Assembly (NCBI RefSeq): GCF_003149185.1
Contig: NZ_QGDO01000002.1
Span: forward strand, 682,001 to 746,000
Source of the DNA: Sediminitomix flava
GTDB taxonomy: Bacteria; Bacteroidota; Bacteroidia; Cytophagales; Flammeovirgaceae
Direction of reading: 5' to 3'
DNA length: 64,000 bases
Position 1 is the stretch's first letter; the number at the start of each line of letters is the position of its first letter. Below, piece by piece: positions 9,345 through 18,765 of this stretch. Made by a program: the position numbers and the translations under genes. A model generated the notes under the pieces. The model did no database searches. It was given only the letters and a program-made list of their open reading frames with translations, and was not told the DNA's origin.

Positions 9345-9425
9345 ATCTTGCTTCATTTTTTATCCAAAGTTCATGTCTCGAAAATGAGATTTCATTAAAT
9401 TGCGAACTTAGAAAATCACATTTTT

Positions 9426-9743
9426 ATGTATAATAAACTAAAAGAACTTTTATTTAACCTAGGTCAAACCATTCTGAAAAATAGGTATGTATTATTGACT
9501 ACCACAGCCTTCATTTGGGTTCTTTTTTTTGATAGTAATAGCCTACTTAATAGACATAAGCTTAACAATCAGTTTAAACAACTAGAAAGTGAAGCTGAGT
9601 TTTACAAGAATGAAATCAAAGAGCTTGAAAAAGAAATTGAAGCTCTTGAGAAAAATCCAGAAGCCCTTGAAAAATTAGCGAGGGAAAAATACTTGTATCA
9701 AGCAGAAGGTGAAACGATTTACATCCTTAAAGAAAAGGAATAG
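9426..9743 (+). CDS. DivIC/FtsB-like septum formation initiator
   Basis: This small bitopic division protein has a short cytoplasmic N-terminus, one membrane helix (VLLTTTAFIWVLFF, about residues 25-40) and a periplasmic leucine-zipper coiled coil rich in E and K. The tail NPEALEKLAREKYLYQAEGETIYIL is the conserved C-terminal signature of FtsB/DivIC. Members bind FtsL and FtsQ to build the FtsQBL complex at the septum. At 105 aa it has normal length. In Bacteroidota the gene often sits apart from the division cluster. Its last codons form one arm of the shared terminator with the convergent kinase gene. Confidence 0.88.
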   Translation: MYNKLKELLFNLGQTILKNRYVLLTTTAFIWVLFFDSNSLLNRHKLNNQFKQLESEAEFYKNEIKELEKEIEALEKNPEALEKLAREKYLYQAEGETIYILKEKE

Positions 9744-9770
9744 AAAGACACAAATCTTTCTATTCCTTTT
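9733..9770. terminator. Shared bidirectional terminator overlapping both stop codons
   Basis: A 15-bp perfect stem (AAAAGGAATAGAAAG at 9733-9747 and its complement at 9756-9770) encloses an 8-nt loop. It contains the stop codons of both convergent genes (9741-9743 + and 9760-9762 -). Because the arms are exact complements, each strand reads GAA AAG GAA TAG, so both proteins end in Glu-Lys-Glu. Confidence 0.85.
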
Positions 9771-12030
9771 CAGCTAATTTGGATTGCACAATTGGGAGAA
9801 CTACAGTAAAACAAGTAAATGAGTCTTCTCCTTCCTTACTTTTTACTTGAATCTCGCCCCCATGCTGTTCAATTATACCGTAAGAAATTGATAGTCCTAG
9901 ACCTTTTCCTTGTCCAATTTCTTTTGTGGTAAAAAACGGGTCAAATATTTTATTGATGATTGGCTCAGGAATTCCTCCTCCATTATCCCTAAAACCTATT
10001 TTTACAAGCTCATTTTCTTCGTCGTAAGATGTGATCAATTTGATTTCTCCCGTATCCTCACTTACCGCATCAATCGAGTTGTTTAGTAAGTTGATAAAAA
10101 CTTGATTGATTTTACCAGGCAAACATTCTACTAATGGCACTGGAGTGTACTCTTTAACTACATTCACCAATCCTTTTCGCATCAATTTACTATTCAAAAT
10201 AGTTAATGTTGCTTCCAAGGCTTCGTTGATATCAATGGCTCTAAAATCTCCTTCTCTATCAAGTCTAGCAAAGTTTCTTAAGCCTGCTACAATCTCTTTT
10301 GTTCGTTCAGCACCTTCACTTATACCATCAAGTAAAGCCCTAATTTCTGGCATGATTACATCTAACTCTGCTTTTTCTGCAAGTTGAATTGCTTCTTGAA
10401 TGACCTTTTCCTTATCAGTACTTTTATCTAATTGCTCTAAAACTGTCAAGACTTCTTTTAAATCTTGAATATCTTCTTTCAGAGGTTCGATATTCGCTGT
10501 CACAAAATTTATAGGGTTATTGATTTCATGTGCAATACCAGCTGTCAGCTGACCAATTGAGGCCATTTTTTCAGAATTGATCAATTGATTTTGAGTCGAT
10601 TTTAATTGAGTTAAAAGACTTTTCAAATGATCATTGGTCAATTGCAACATTTCAGATTGTTGACGAAGTTCTTCTTCTGAGGTCTGAATCTCATTATAAG
10701 CCTGTTGAAGCTCTTTCATTGATTCTTCCCGTTCCTCAATCATATTATTTGCAAGAGCACCCAATTGCTTAAATTCTTGGAAATGTAGATTTTCAATATC
10801 AATCTTTGCTTTTCTTTCAGATGCAGTAGAAAAGAAAGTCGCAAACTCCACAATTTCTTCGAAAATCTTATTGGTCATATTATTGATAATCCACCACAAT
10901 GAAATCATCAGAGTCAGCGTAATAATACCGATTTGAAGAAAACTATATAGTAGCTGTTGCTTCAACTTTTCTTTCTCATCAAGCATTATAGTACTAAAAT
11001 CCGCCATATCAGATTTACACCCGATTATCCATTTCCATTCAGGGATATAAACCCCATATAGGTTTGTTCTTACCAGCTCATTATTTTCATCTTTCCGATA
11101 CAATAAGCTATTGTAATACTTCGTAGCTCCTTGATTTTGGTGAACCATCTTTCTGAAATTAGAAACTGTATAAGAGAGCTCTGGATTGGCTATAAAAATA
11201 TCTTTAAACCTTATATCATTTCTTGGTTTTAGGTAGATATTATTATCAAGAAGCTTGAATCTCAAATCCTTATCCAATACAAAAATATTTCCTTCCAATC
11301 CCGACTGGTATGAAAATCGGTTTAATACAGTTTCTTGAATGTCACTGATGATGTTATCTAAATATTCACCTGCACCAATCAGAATATTTAATGGTTTAAA
11401 TTCTTTGATGTAAGAATACTTTGGATACTGTTTTTCAGAAGGCGTTCTAGGAATTTTCACATAATATTGCACATAACCCTGCCCATATTTTTTACAGGTA
11501 TTAATCATCTCTTTGATGTAATACTTCCCTTTCTTGTCTTGAATATCTAGGGCAGACTTTCCTTCTACAAAACCTTCATTTTGGGTCATCACGGTAGTTC
11601 CATCCATTCCATAAATGAAGAAATACCCTCGACCTTCATTAAACTCTACATTCCCTAAAGCAACCTTGATAATTTCTAGTATTTCCTCTCTTGACTTTTT
11701 CCCTTCAAATCTTTCATAAATATGCTTGATGAGTACATAAGATTCTTGAATCCGCTCTTCCAAAGACTCTCTCAGAATCTTCTCATTTTGTTGCTTTTTA
11801 TGCTGAAGGAATTTTAAAGAATGGTTTAGTACAGTGACAACTCTCTTTTTATTTTCGTCAAGGTAATTTAGTCTAAGTTCAACGATATCATTTTGGAATT
11901 TCTTATACTCTTGCGTACCCCAAATAGTTGACAAAATCACGATTGTAATCAGAGTGATTAAGACGATAGGCCTTTGAGTAGCATCTTGTAAAGACCGTTT
12001 TTCATTTCTTTGTGCTATATACTTTCTCAT
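9760..12030 (-). CDS. Cache-domain sensor histidine kinase (second of tandem pair)
   Basis: This is a 756-aa membrane sensor kinase. A first membrane helix ([15 protein letters not shown], about 22-37) is followed by a long periplasmic Cache region. That region has the type-2 Cache signature [18 protein letters not shown] and a second half ending before the helix near residues 363-386. A coiled-coil linker leads to the HisKA H-box [20 protein letters not shown]. The HATPase domain has the N-box [19 protein letters not shown] and [11 protein letters not shown]. All catalytic motifs look intact. No receiver domain or response-regulator gene is adjacent, so its partner is elsewhere. It lies 19 bp after a paralogue with the same architecture, pointing to tandem duplication and one transcript. 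Confidence 0.9.
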   Translation of the reverse strand: MRKYIAQRNEKRSLQDATQRPIVLITLITIVILSTIWGTQEYKKFQNDIVELRLNYLDENKKRVVTVLNHSLKFLQHKKQQNEKILRESLEERIQESYVLIKHIYERFEGKKSREEILEIIKVALGNVEFNEGRGYFFIYGMDGTTVMTQNEGFVEGKSALDIQDKKGKYYIKEMINTCKKYGQGYVQYYVKIPRTPSEKQYPKYSYIKEFKPLNILIGAGEYLDNIISDIQETVLNRFSYQSGLEGNIFVLDKDLRFKLLDNNIYLKPRNDIRFKDIFIANPELSYTVSNFRKMVHQNQGATKYYNSLLYRKDENNELVRTNLYGVYIPEWKWIIGCKSDMADFSTIMLDEKEKLKQQLLYSFLQIGIITLTLMISLWWIINNMTNKIFEEIVEFATFFSTASERKAKIDIENLHFQEFKQLGALANNMIEEREESMKELQQAYNEIQTSEEELRQQSEMLQLTNDHLKSLLTQLKSTQNQLINSEKMASIGQLTAGIAHEINNPINFVTANIEPLKEDIQDLKEVLTVLEQLDKSTDKEKVIQEAIQLAEKAELDVIMPEIRALLDGISEGAERTKEIVAGLRNFARLDREGDFRAIDINEALEATLTILNSKLMRKGLVNVVKEYTPVPLVECLPGKINQVFINLLNNSIDAVSEDTGEIKLITSYDEENELVKIGFRDNGGGIPEPIINKIFDPFFTTKEIGQGKGLGLSISYGIIEQHGGEIQVKSKEGEDSFTCFTVVLPIVQSKLAEKE

Positions 12031-12049
12031 ACAATACTAGCTCTAATTC

Positions 12050-14257
12050 TTAACCATTCAATCGTTGTTTGATCGGCAATACAATTGTAAACTTCGTAAA
12101 GGAGTCTTCTCCTTGTTTACTTTCCACGAAGATTTCTCCATTATGCTGCTCTATGATACCATGAGTAATAGACAACCCCAAACCCGTACCTTCTCCAATA
12201 TCTTTGGTGGTAAAGAATGGATCATAGATTTTAGAAATTAAATCTTCTGGAATACCGCTACCATTATCCTCTATTTCTATCATGATTCTATTCTCGAAAC
12301 TATCCAATAAAGCAGTAGTAATCTTAATCACTCCACCATTTTCAATAGCTTGAACAGAGTTACTCAATAAGTTTACAAACACCTGATTTAACTTTCCTGG
12401 CATACACTCAATTTCTGGTAAATCACCAAAATGTGTTTCAATTTCTATGTTTGCCTTTTTAAAACGATTGCTCAAAAGAGTTAGAGTTGTCGACAATCCA
12501 TCATGGATATTGGAATGCTTAAATACAGCTTCATTCATACGAGAATAATCTCTCATCCCCCCAATGATTTCCTTCGTTCTTTCTGCTCCTTCTTTGATCC
12601 CTTGCAAAAGCATATCGATTTCCTCTACCAAGAAATCTAACTCTAGCTCTTCGCACTTTTGCTGAAATTCTTGGATTGCTTGTTCCTTATTTTCATGTTC
12701 TGGAATGGCTTGAAATAACTCTATTAAAATCTGAACGTCTTCAAGGTCTTCTCTCAGGGGTTGTACGTTGTTAGTAATATAATTTATTGGGTTATTAATC
12801 TCATGTGCAATACCTGCTGTCAACTGACCTAGTGAAGCCAATTTCTCTGTATTGACAAGTCTCATTTGTGTTGACTTCAACTCTTTCACAACTTTTTCGA
12901 GATGCTCATTTGTTTGTTGAAGTACTTCTGATTGTTGCCTTAATTCTTCTTCTGAAACCTGAATTTCTTGATAAGCTTCTGTCAGTGCATTTTGGTTTTC
13001 TTCAACATCTGAAATCATTTTATTAGCTTGCTTCGCCAATTGGGTAAACTCACTGTAGTCTAGATTATTGAGATCAATTTTCACCAATTTATTTGTTGCT
13101 TTCTCAAAGAAATCCCCAAATTCATCAAGGTTCCGAATAGTCTTTTTAAATGTTTTTCGGATGTACCACCAAAGCAAAGAGATCAAACACAGAGCAATGA
13201 TAATTACCTCCAAAAGATTAAATACGAGGTCTTGGTGAAGCCCTTTTGCTGCTCTCGCTATTTTTTCATCTAGTTTATCCATTGAAACCACTGCTGCTAC
13301 TTGCCAATTCCAAGGAGAAAATTGCCTTAGATAAGCCAATAACTGAGGTTTCTTTTCAGATTGTTTGAAAGAAGGATCATAATAGGTAAAGAAAAAACCT
13401 TCTTGATTTTTCAGGGAATCAGATAGCCAATCCATTCGTCCAATCACCTCATACTCGGAAGTATCAACAGGGTCTTCATGAACCTCTCCATCACTCATCA
13501 CAACTCCCTTTAAGGTATCATAAACAACAATTTGTCCTTCATCGCCAAATCGTATTACACTAAGGGTATTTAGAATTTCCTTCTGACTTTTATAATCTTG
13601 ATCAATAGCATAAGCTCCCGTCCCCACAATCATCCCTAAAGGCTTAAACAGTTTGATGTAAGAAAACTTCTTGTAGCTTCGGCCATCATTCATATTGGGT
13701 TTATACCAATAATAATCATTAAAGCCTTCACCCAACTCTTCTGCGATTTTGATTTCATCTTGGACAATGTATTTACCATCTTTGTCTTTGATATTGATCA
13801 TATTTTTCCCTTCCAACTCTGGGTAAGCTGAATTAAAAACAGATACACCATCTAGATCATCAATGAAATAATAACCAGCCCCTTGTGAATATCTCAGATC
13901 AGAAAAGACATCTTTGATATGTTTTATCACGACACCTCTTCCCTCATTTATATATTTCTCATAAATGCTCTCTACAATATCATACCCAATGTAGCAGCGT
14001 TCTTTGATGGACTTTTTAGCCTCTTCTTCATTTTGTTTTCGACCATACTCAATGTAACGCAAGGCATAATCGACCTCATTGATTAGAGCTACCTTTTTTT
14101 CCTCAATAAAATCTTCTCGAAGTCTGTTTGTTTCTTCATAAAATTTTTGAAGTTCATTAAAACTCCAAATCAGGGTTAAAATTAGAATTGAGCACAATGA
14201 CGCTAACAACAGGGTTCTCAGTGTCGACTCATATATATTGACTTGATTGTTCTCCAT
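12050..14257 (-). CDS. Cache-domain sensor histidine kinase (first of tandem pair)
   Basis: The 735-aa paralogue of the next gene has the same layout: membrane helix near 15-31, periplasmic Cache region (GAGYYFIDDLDGVSVFN; YIKLFKPLGMIVGTGAYA), and a second helix (LLEVIIIALCLISLLWWYI). A coiled coil, HisKA ([20 protein letters not shown]) and HATPase (FVNLLSNSVQAIENGG, DNGSGIP, GTGLGLSITHG) follow. The kinase halves are much more alike than the sensing halves, so the two probably sense different small molecules but feed a similar output. It is transcribed first in the pair and diverges from gldG across a 189-bp gap that must hold both promoters. Confidence 0.9.
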   Translation of the reverse strand: MENNQVNIYESTLRTLLLASLCSILILTLIWSFNELQKFYEETNRLREDFIEEKKVALINEVDYALRYIEYGRKQNEEEAKKSIKERCYIGYDIVESIYEKYINEGRGVVIKHIKDVFSDLRYSQGAGYYFIDDLDGVSVFNSAYPELEGKNMINIKDKDGKYIVQDEIKIAEELGEGFNDYYWYKPNMNDGRSYKKFSYIKLFKPLGMIVGTGAYAIDQDYKSQKEILNTLSVIRFGDEGQIVVYDTLKGVVMSDGEVHEDPVDTSEYEVIGRMDWLSDSLKNQEGFFFTYYDPSFKQSEKKPQLLAYLRQFSPWNWQVAAVVSMDKLDEKIARAAKGLHQDLVFNLLEVIIIALCLISLLWWYIRKTFKKTIRNLDEFGDFFEKATNKLVKIDLNNLDYSEFTQLAKQANKMISDVEENQNALTEAYQEIQVSEEELRQQSEVLQQTNEHLEKVVKELKSTQMRLVNTEKLASLGQLTAGIAHEINNPINYITNNVQPLREDLEDVQILIELFQAIPEHENKEQAIQEFQQKCEELELDFLVEEIDMLLQGIKEGAERTKEIIGGMRDYSRMNEAVFKHSNIHDGLSTTLTLLSNRFKKANIEIETHFGDLPEIECMPGKLNQVFVNLLSNSVQAIENGGVIKITTALLDSFENRIMIEIEDNGSGIPEDLISKIYDPFFTTKDIGEGTGLGLSITHGIIEQHNGEIFVESKQGEDSFTKFTIVLPIKQRLNG

Positions 14258-14446
14258 AAGGCATATAATCCTTCCAAGAAATGTTCTTTACTAACTAACG
14301 CAAAAATGACTTTTATAGACTTGAAAAACAAGGAAAGTAAACTTTGAACTAGTTCTTGCCTAGTTAGTTTTTGGTATAGTGAAAAATACTATGTTGCTTT
14401 GTGAAAATAGAAGAAGGTTCTTTTAGGGTTTGAAAGCTTTTTTAAG

Positions 14447-16144
14447 ATGAATAAAGTACTAAGATTCAAGAAGTGGGAAGATATACTAACTTTTTTAGCT
14501 ATTGTGCTCTCAGTCATTTGGCTGAATCAGATAGCAAATAAGTTCTATTTTAAATGGGATTTGACCGAAGAAAAAAGGTTTACTATTTCTGATGGAAGTA
14601 AAAATGTACTTCGCGAACTTCAAGGCGATATTTTCATTGAAGTATTTCTAGATGGTGAACTAAACGCTGAGTTTAAGCGACTACAAGAACACATCAGAGA
14701 AACCCTTATTTCATTCAGAGATGAATCGAAAGGAAAACTGAATTTTAAATTCATCAACCCAAATGCTTCCACTAATCCTAAAGTAAGAAATCAGACTTAT
14801 CAGAAACTTACAGATAAAGGACTTCCTCCAACTACGCTTTTTGATGTTGCAGACGATGGTGAGCGTATTCAGAAAGTAATATTCCCTGGGGTAATCATTC
14901 ATTATGGGAAGAAAGAAAAAGGTATTCTTTTATTAAAAGGGAATAAGACTGCTAGTGCCGAACAACAACTGAATCAATCTATAGAAGGTGTTGAATTTGA
15001 ACTCATCAATACAATCCATGAATTAAGTGCTAAAAGCAAAAAGCGAGTTGCATTTATTCAAGGGCATCAAGAATTAACACCACAACAGACAATCGACCTC
15101 ACTACGACACTCAATCAAAGCTATGTTGTCGATCATGTAAGACTAGATGGTAAGCAAAATATTGAAGGATTTGATGCGATCATTGTAGCACAACCTAAAA
15201 CTGCATTCTCTGAAATGGATAAATTCATTTTGGATAAATACATTATGAATGGAGGAAATGCGATGTTCTTGATGGATATGGTTCAGATGAACTTAGATAG
15301 TATTCCACTTGGAGGAACATACGCTTTTGGTCGTGACTTAAACATTGATGAGCTCCTTTTCAGATATGGAATTCGCCTAAACTATGACCTAATTCAAGAT
15401 CAACAAGCTGGCTTAATCGAGATTGTTACAGGAAATTTTGGAGATAAAGCAAATGTTCAGACACTGCCTTGGCCTTATTACAATTACATGAGTCAATTTA
15501 GTGATCACCCTATCGTTCGAAATATGGACGTAGTCTACGGAAAATTTGTCAGTACACTCGACACCGCAATTGTAGACAACGTTAAGAAAACGCCACTTAT
15601 TTTTTCTTCAAAGTATAGTCGCATCAAAAAAATACCGGGTTTAGTCTCCCTAGATGAAATAAAAGAAGCTGTAAAAAAGGAGCTATTCAATCAACCTTAC
15701 CTACCGACAGCTTATCTACTTGAAGGCGAATTCAAATCTTTGTTTGCAAATCGTTTCCCTCCGAAAGGGGCTGATAAAAATGGAATGCGTAAAACAAGTT
15801 TACCTGCCAAAATCATAGTTGTAGGCGATGGTGATATCATCAAAAATGAGATCAATCCTCAGACAGGAAAGATGGAACCCATAGACTTTGACAAGTACAG
15901 AAAAAGTCCTCTTTCCAATAAAGAATTTATCTTGAATTCATTGAGCTATCTGACTGATGATAGTGGTATTATCAATGCAAGAAAGAAAAGTATTACCATC
16001 AGACCACTAGACAAATTCAAGGTTGGTGAAGAAAAGTTGCAATGGCAGGTCATCAATATTTTAGTGCCTGTTTTGATCATCAGCCTATTCGGAATCCTTT
16101 GGTTCTGGTTGAGAAAAAGAAGATATGAAAGTTTCAAAAAATAA
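14447..16144 (+). CDS. gldG: Gliding-motility ABC transporter substrate-binding protein GldG
   Basis: GldG is the auxiliary component of the GldAFG ABC complex linked to gliding motility in Bacteroidota. The 565-aa protein has an N-terminal membrane helix (about 15-32), the KWDLTEEKRFTISDGSKNVL motif after it, and a large extracytoplasmic region (ABC_transp_aux type). A C-terminal helix (about 535-557) is followed by a basic tail. Length and topology match the family. The usual partner gldF is not upstream; the preceding gene is a divergent kinase. A DUF4340 gene follows by 11 bp, a common GldG neighbour. In organisms that do not glide the same complex may serve another role. Confidence 0.85.
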   Translation: MNKVLRFKKWEDILTFLAIVLSVIWLNQIANKFYFKWDLTEEKRFTISDGSKNVLRELQGDIFIEVFLDGELNAEFKRLQEHIRETLISFRDESKGKLNFKFINPNASTNPKVRNQTYQKLTDKGLPPTTLFDVADDGERIQKVIFPGVIIHYGKKEKGILLLKGNKTASAEQQLNQSIEGVEFELINTIHELSAKSKKRVAFIQGHQELTPQQTIDLTTTLNQSYVVDHVRLDGKQNIEGFDAIIVAQPKTAFSEMDKFILDKYIMNGGNAMFLMDMVQMNLDSIPLGGTYAFGRDLNIDELLFRYGIRLNYDLIQDQQAGLIEIVTGNFGDKANVQTLPWPYYNYMSQFSDHPIVRNMDVVYGKFVSTLDTAIVDNVKKTPLIFSSKYSRIKKIPGLVSLDEIKEAVKKELFNQPYLPTAYLLEGEFKSLFANRFPPKGADKNGMRKTSLPAKIIVVGDGDIIKNEINPQTGKMEPIDFDKYRKSPLSNKEFILNSLSYLTDDSGIINARKKSITIRPLDKFKVGEEKLQWQVINILVPVLIISLFGILWFWLRKRRYESFKK

Positions 16145-16155
16145 GGATTCTTGAA

Positions 16156-17058
16156 ATGACTAAGAAATTTAAAATACTGATCGGACTAAACCTTGCTATC
16201 ATTGGTTTAATTGCCATTACTTCTTGGCTTGATAAACCTCAGAGAACTAGCAATCAAAATCGTATAAGTTTTGGATTGGGCAATTGGCAAAGTTTAAGCG
16301 CTATTCGTGTAGACAACATAAATCTAAAACTACAAAATGGTCTTTGGACTCTTGAAAATGGGCAAGCCGCAAATACTGAAAGACTTGTCAAACTACTTTC
16401 TACAGTAGATAGAGTTGAAGTCCTAAACGAATTATCCAAAAGTGAGATTAACGTAGAAGCATTTAACTCTAAACAGGTCGAATTTTATGTAGGAGGTGTG
16501 CCTGTCAAAACACTTACATTCTTAGAAAATCAAGATCAGATTTTAATATCTGAAGATGCTCAAAATTGGTATTCCATCTATTTACCGGGTTCTGAACTCT
16601 CACTTTCTGATGTAATGGGCAATGGAATTGAAGATTGGATGAATAATCAAATATTCCAGATCACTTGGCGTACCTTAAATTACTTCCAAATCATTTACCC
16701 TGGAGATAAAGACAATAGTGTAAATATCCACTTCGACAATGAATTTTATAAAGTAGATAATATCTCAGAACTAGATTCGGGTATGCTTTATAACTACATC
16801 AGTCAGCTCACAAATGTAAAGATTGATCAGAGAATAGAAAGACAGAGCTTAAAAGACTCACTTAACAACTACGAACCTTTCTGTTTAGTGAGATATGAAG
16901 ATATGAATGGAGTAAAAAACGATTTAGAAGTTTATCCGGGTACAGACTTTATCTACTTAAAATCTAGCTCAGACAGTGAAATTATTGGTGTTTTACCACA
17001 AGACTTCCAAAATGTGCTAATCAGTAGAAAGTTATTCGATAAAAACAGATCTCAATAA
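16156..17058 (+). CDS. DUF4340 domain-containing protein
   Basis: The 300-aa protein has one N-terminal membrane helix (KILIGLNLAIIGLIAITSW) and an extracytoplasmic DUF4340-type region with repeated beta-rich units (WTLENGQAANTERLVKLLSTVDRVEVL ; YKVDNISELDSGMLYNYISQL). DUF4340 genes often follow gldG-type ABC auxiliary genes, as here with an 11-bp gap. It probably forms a complex with GldG at the outer face of the inner membrane; the molecular function is unknown. A shared terminator follows at 17064-17105. Confidence 0.75.
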   Translation: MTKKFKILIGLNLAIIGLIAITSWLDKPQRTSNQNRISFGLGNWQSLSAIRVDNINLKLQNGLWTLENGQAANTERLVKLLSTVDRVEVLNELSKSEINVEAFNSKQVEFYVGGVPVKTLTFLENQDQILISEDAQNWYSIYLPGSELSLSDVMGNGIEDWMNNQIFQITWRTLNYFQIIYPGDKDNSVNIHFDNEFYKVDNISELDSGMLYNYISQLTNVKIDQRIERQSLKDSLNNYEPFCLVRYEDMNGVKNDLEVYPGTDFIYLKSSSDSEIIGVLPQDFQNVLISRKLFDKNRSQ

Positions 17059-17063
17059 AAAAG

Positions 17064-17105
17064 AAAAACTCATTGTAATAGATTGATCTACTACAATGAG
17101 TTTTT
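17064..17105. terminator. Bidirectional terminator between DUF4340 gene and subtilase gene
   Basis: A 14-bp perfect stem (AAAAACTCATTGTA and complement) is extended inward by a further 5-bp stem after one mismatch, with a 2-nt loop. A T-tract follows on the + strand and an A-run precedes it. Confidence 0.9.
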
Positions 17106-17122
17106 TTAGATATTATTGATCT

Positions 17123-18610
17123 TTATTCCTCTTCCCAAATAATCTCAATTGAAGAACCTTCAAAGCTTACCGTACTACGCTTACAGTTTTTATATCGCTT
17201 AACTGTTACATCACCGCTTTTATTTACTTTTTCAGCCCTCTGACGAAGTACATTTCGATCATCTTTTTTATCAAAAACAGTTACATATCCTCCTCTTTTT
17301 TTCAATCTCAAAGCTACTTCGTCCAGTCCAATAGCTTTTTCGAGTCTAGAATTTATTACTGTTTTCCCTTCCAAAATCTGTAATGCTTTAGCTGCATCGG
17401 GTACTCCATAACCAACAAAATTATTTCCATACGGATATAAATTTGAAGACTTCTCAATCGCATCATATATTTCTTTGTTTGAAGCTTCTGGAAATTTCTG
17501 CCATAAACAAGCGACAAAGCCAGTGATAACAGGAGCTGAGAAGGATGTTCCATTCAATGAATAACATGACACATTGGGTTTTAAATAAGCTAAATCTTCT
17601 GGGCCAATACTACTGTATCCCATCTTTCTACCTTGTAGATCTGTAGCACCCACAGAGAGTACTCCTTTAGCATCTGCTGGTGTCGAAAGAACTCGCCAAG
17701 AAGGCTTCAAACCTTCATTTCCTGCCGATACGACAAGTAACATTCCTTTCTCATTTACAGCTATTTCTGATGCTAGTGCTATTTTTGAAGTTTTACCATC
17801 CATTTGAGAAGGAGCATAATCTTCCTTCGGGTCATCAAAACCTGAAGCATAGCCAAGAGAAGTATTCACAAGTTTTACTCCTAAGCTATCTAACCATTCA
17901 ATAGCTTGTACCCAATAGTCTTCTTCACCCCTAAATTCGTTTACACCATGATCTGTCCTAGCCAAATAAAAGTAAGCTTCTGGAGCCAAACCCTTTCGAG
18001 AGCTTCGAGACGGTTTGCCTGCCATCATCGTTAAAACAGTTGTTCCATGAGAATCTAAAGATGTTTCCATCTCTGAAAAGAATTCTTCTTTAGTAGGGTT
18101 TACGAAATCACGGTGAGCTAAAATTCGATCATTCTCAAATAACGATTTAAGTTCTTTATTTGAATCTGCTTCAAAATATCCTGCATCGATTACTCCTATT
18201 TTTACTCCTTTACCATCTAGATTTTCTTCAAAAAAAGCTTCTGGTTTAAGTTGTTTAATCGCTGAATAGAGTCCTAACTCTCCAAATGAATCTCTTTCAA
18301 GAGAATGAATAACCACATCAGTATCTACAGGTGATACTTCAGTTATGAATGTTTGCCTTTTCGCCCATTCCAACTGAATTTCATCCAATTCTACAGAAAC
18401 AGCATTTAACCATTTAGATTGCACAATAATACTTATTCCTTTACCTTTAATCTCATTGAGATAAAGTGGAGATATTGGAGCTGAAATATTCTCTTTTTTA
18501 GATTGTATTGATGATTCTTGACCTTTATCGATCAGAGAAAGCCAATAACGTTGCTGTGCGGATATAGACGTACAGCTAATTATCAGTAAGATAAATAGTA
18601 ATCCTCTCAT
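17123..18610 (-). CDS. Secreted S8 family serine peptidase (subtilisin-like)
   Basis: The signal peptide (MRGLLFILLIISCTSISAQ) directs export. A short propeptide-like stretch precedes the S8 catalytic domain. The triad is visible: Asp142 in VKIGVIDAG, His188 in SHGTTVLTMMAG and Ser356 in NGTSFSAPVITG. The oxyanion Asn298 lies in SAGNEG. A C-terminal extension of about 90 residues after the catalytic domain has no recognised sorting motif. At 495 aa it matches Bacteroidota subtilases of the periplasm or outside. It is a single gene converging on DUF4340. Confidence 0.92.
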   Translation of the reverse strand: MRGLLFILLIISCTSISAQQRYWLSLIDKGQESSIQSKKENISAPISPLYLNEIKGKGISIIVQSKWLNAVSVELDEIQLEWAKRQTFITEVSPVDTDVVIHSLERDSFGELGLYSAIKQLKPEAFFEENLDGKGVKIGVIDAGYFEADSNKELKSLFENDRILAHRDFVNPTKEEFFSEMETSLDSHGTTVLTMMAGKPSRSSRKGLAPEAYFYLARTDHGVNEFRGEEDYWVQAIEWLDSLGVKLVNTSLGYASGFDDPKEDYAPSQMDGKTSKIALASEIAVNEKGMLLVVSAGNEGLKPSWRVLSTPADAKGVLSVGATDLQGRKMGYSSIGPEDLAYLKPNVSCYSLNGTSFSAPVITGFVACLWQKFPEASNKEIYDAIEKSSNLYPYGNNFVGYGVPDAAKALQILEGKTVINSRLEKAIGLDEVALRLKKRGGYVTVFDKKDDRNVLRQRAEKVNKSGDVTVKRYKNCKRSTVSFEGSSIEIIWEEE

Positions 18611-18765
18611 GTTGATGCTTTTGATAGTCGTGGTTCTTTTAATGTAGGATAAATCTTACAATAATTCAATACTCTATAATGCTTTGTTATGGTAGTTTCT
18701 TTGAGGAATAACGAAAAAAATTAAAATTCTTATGAAGTAAATTTATTTCAATCAGAAATGAATTA

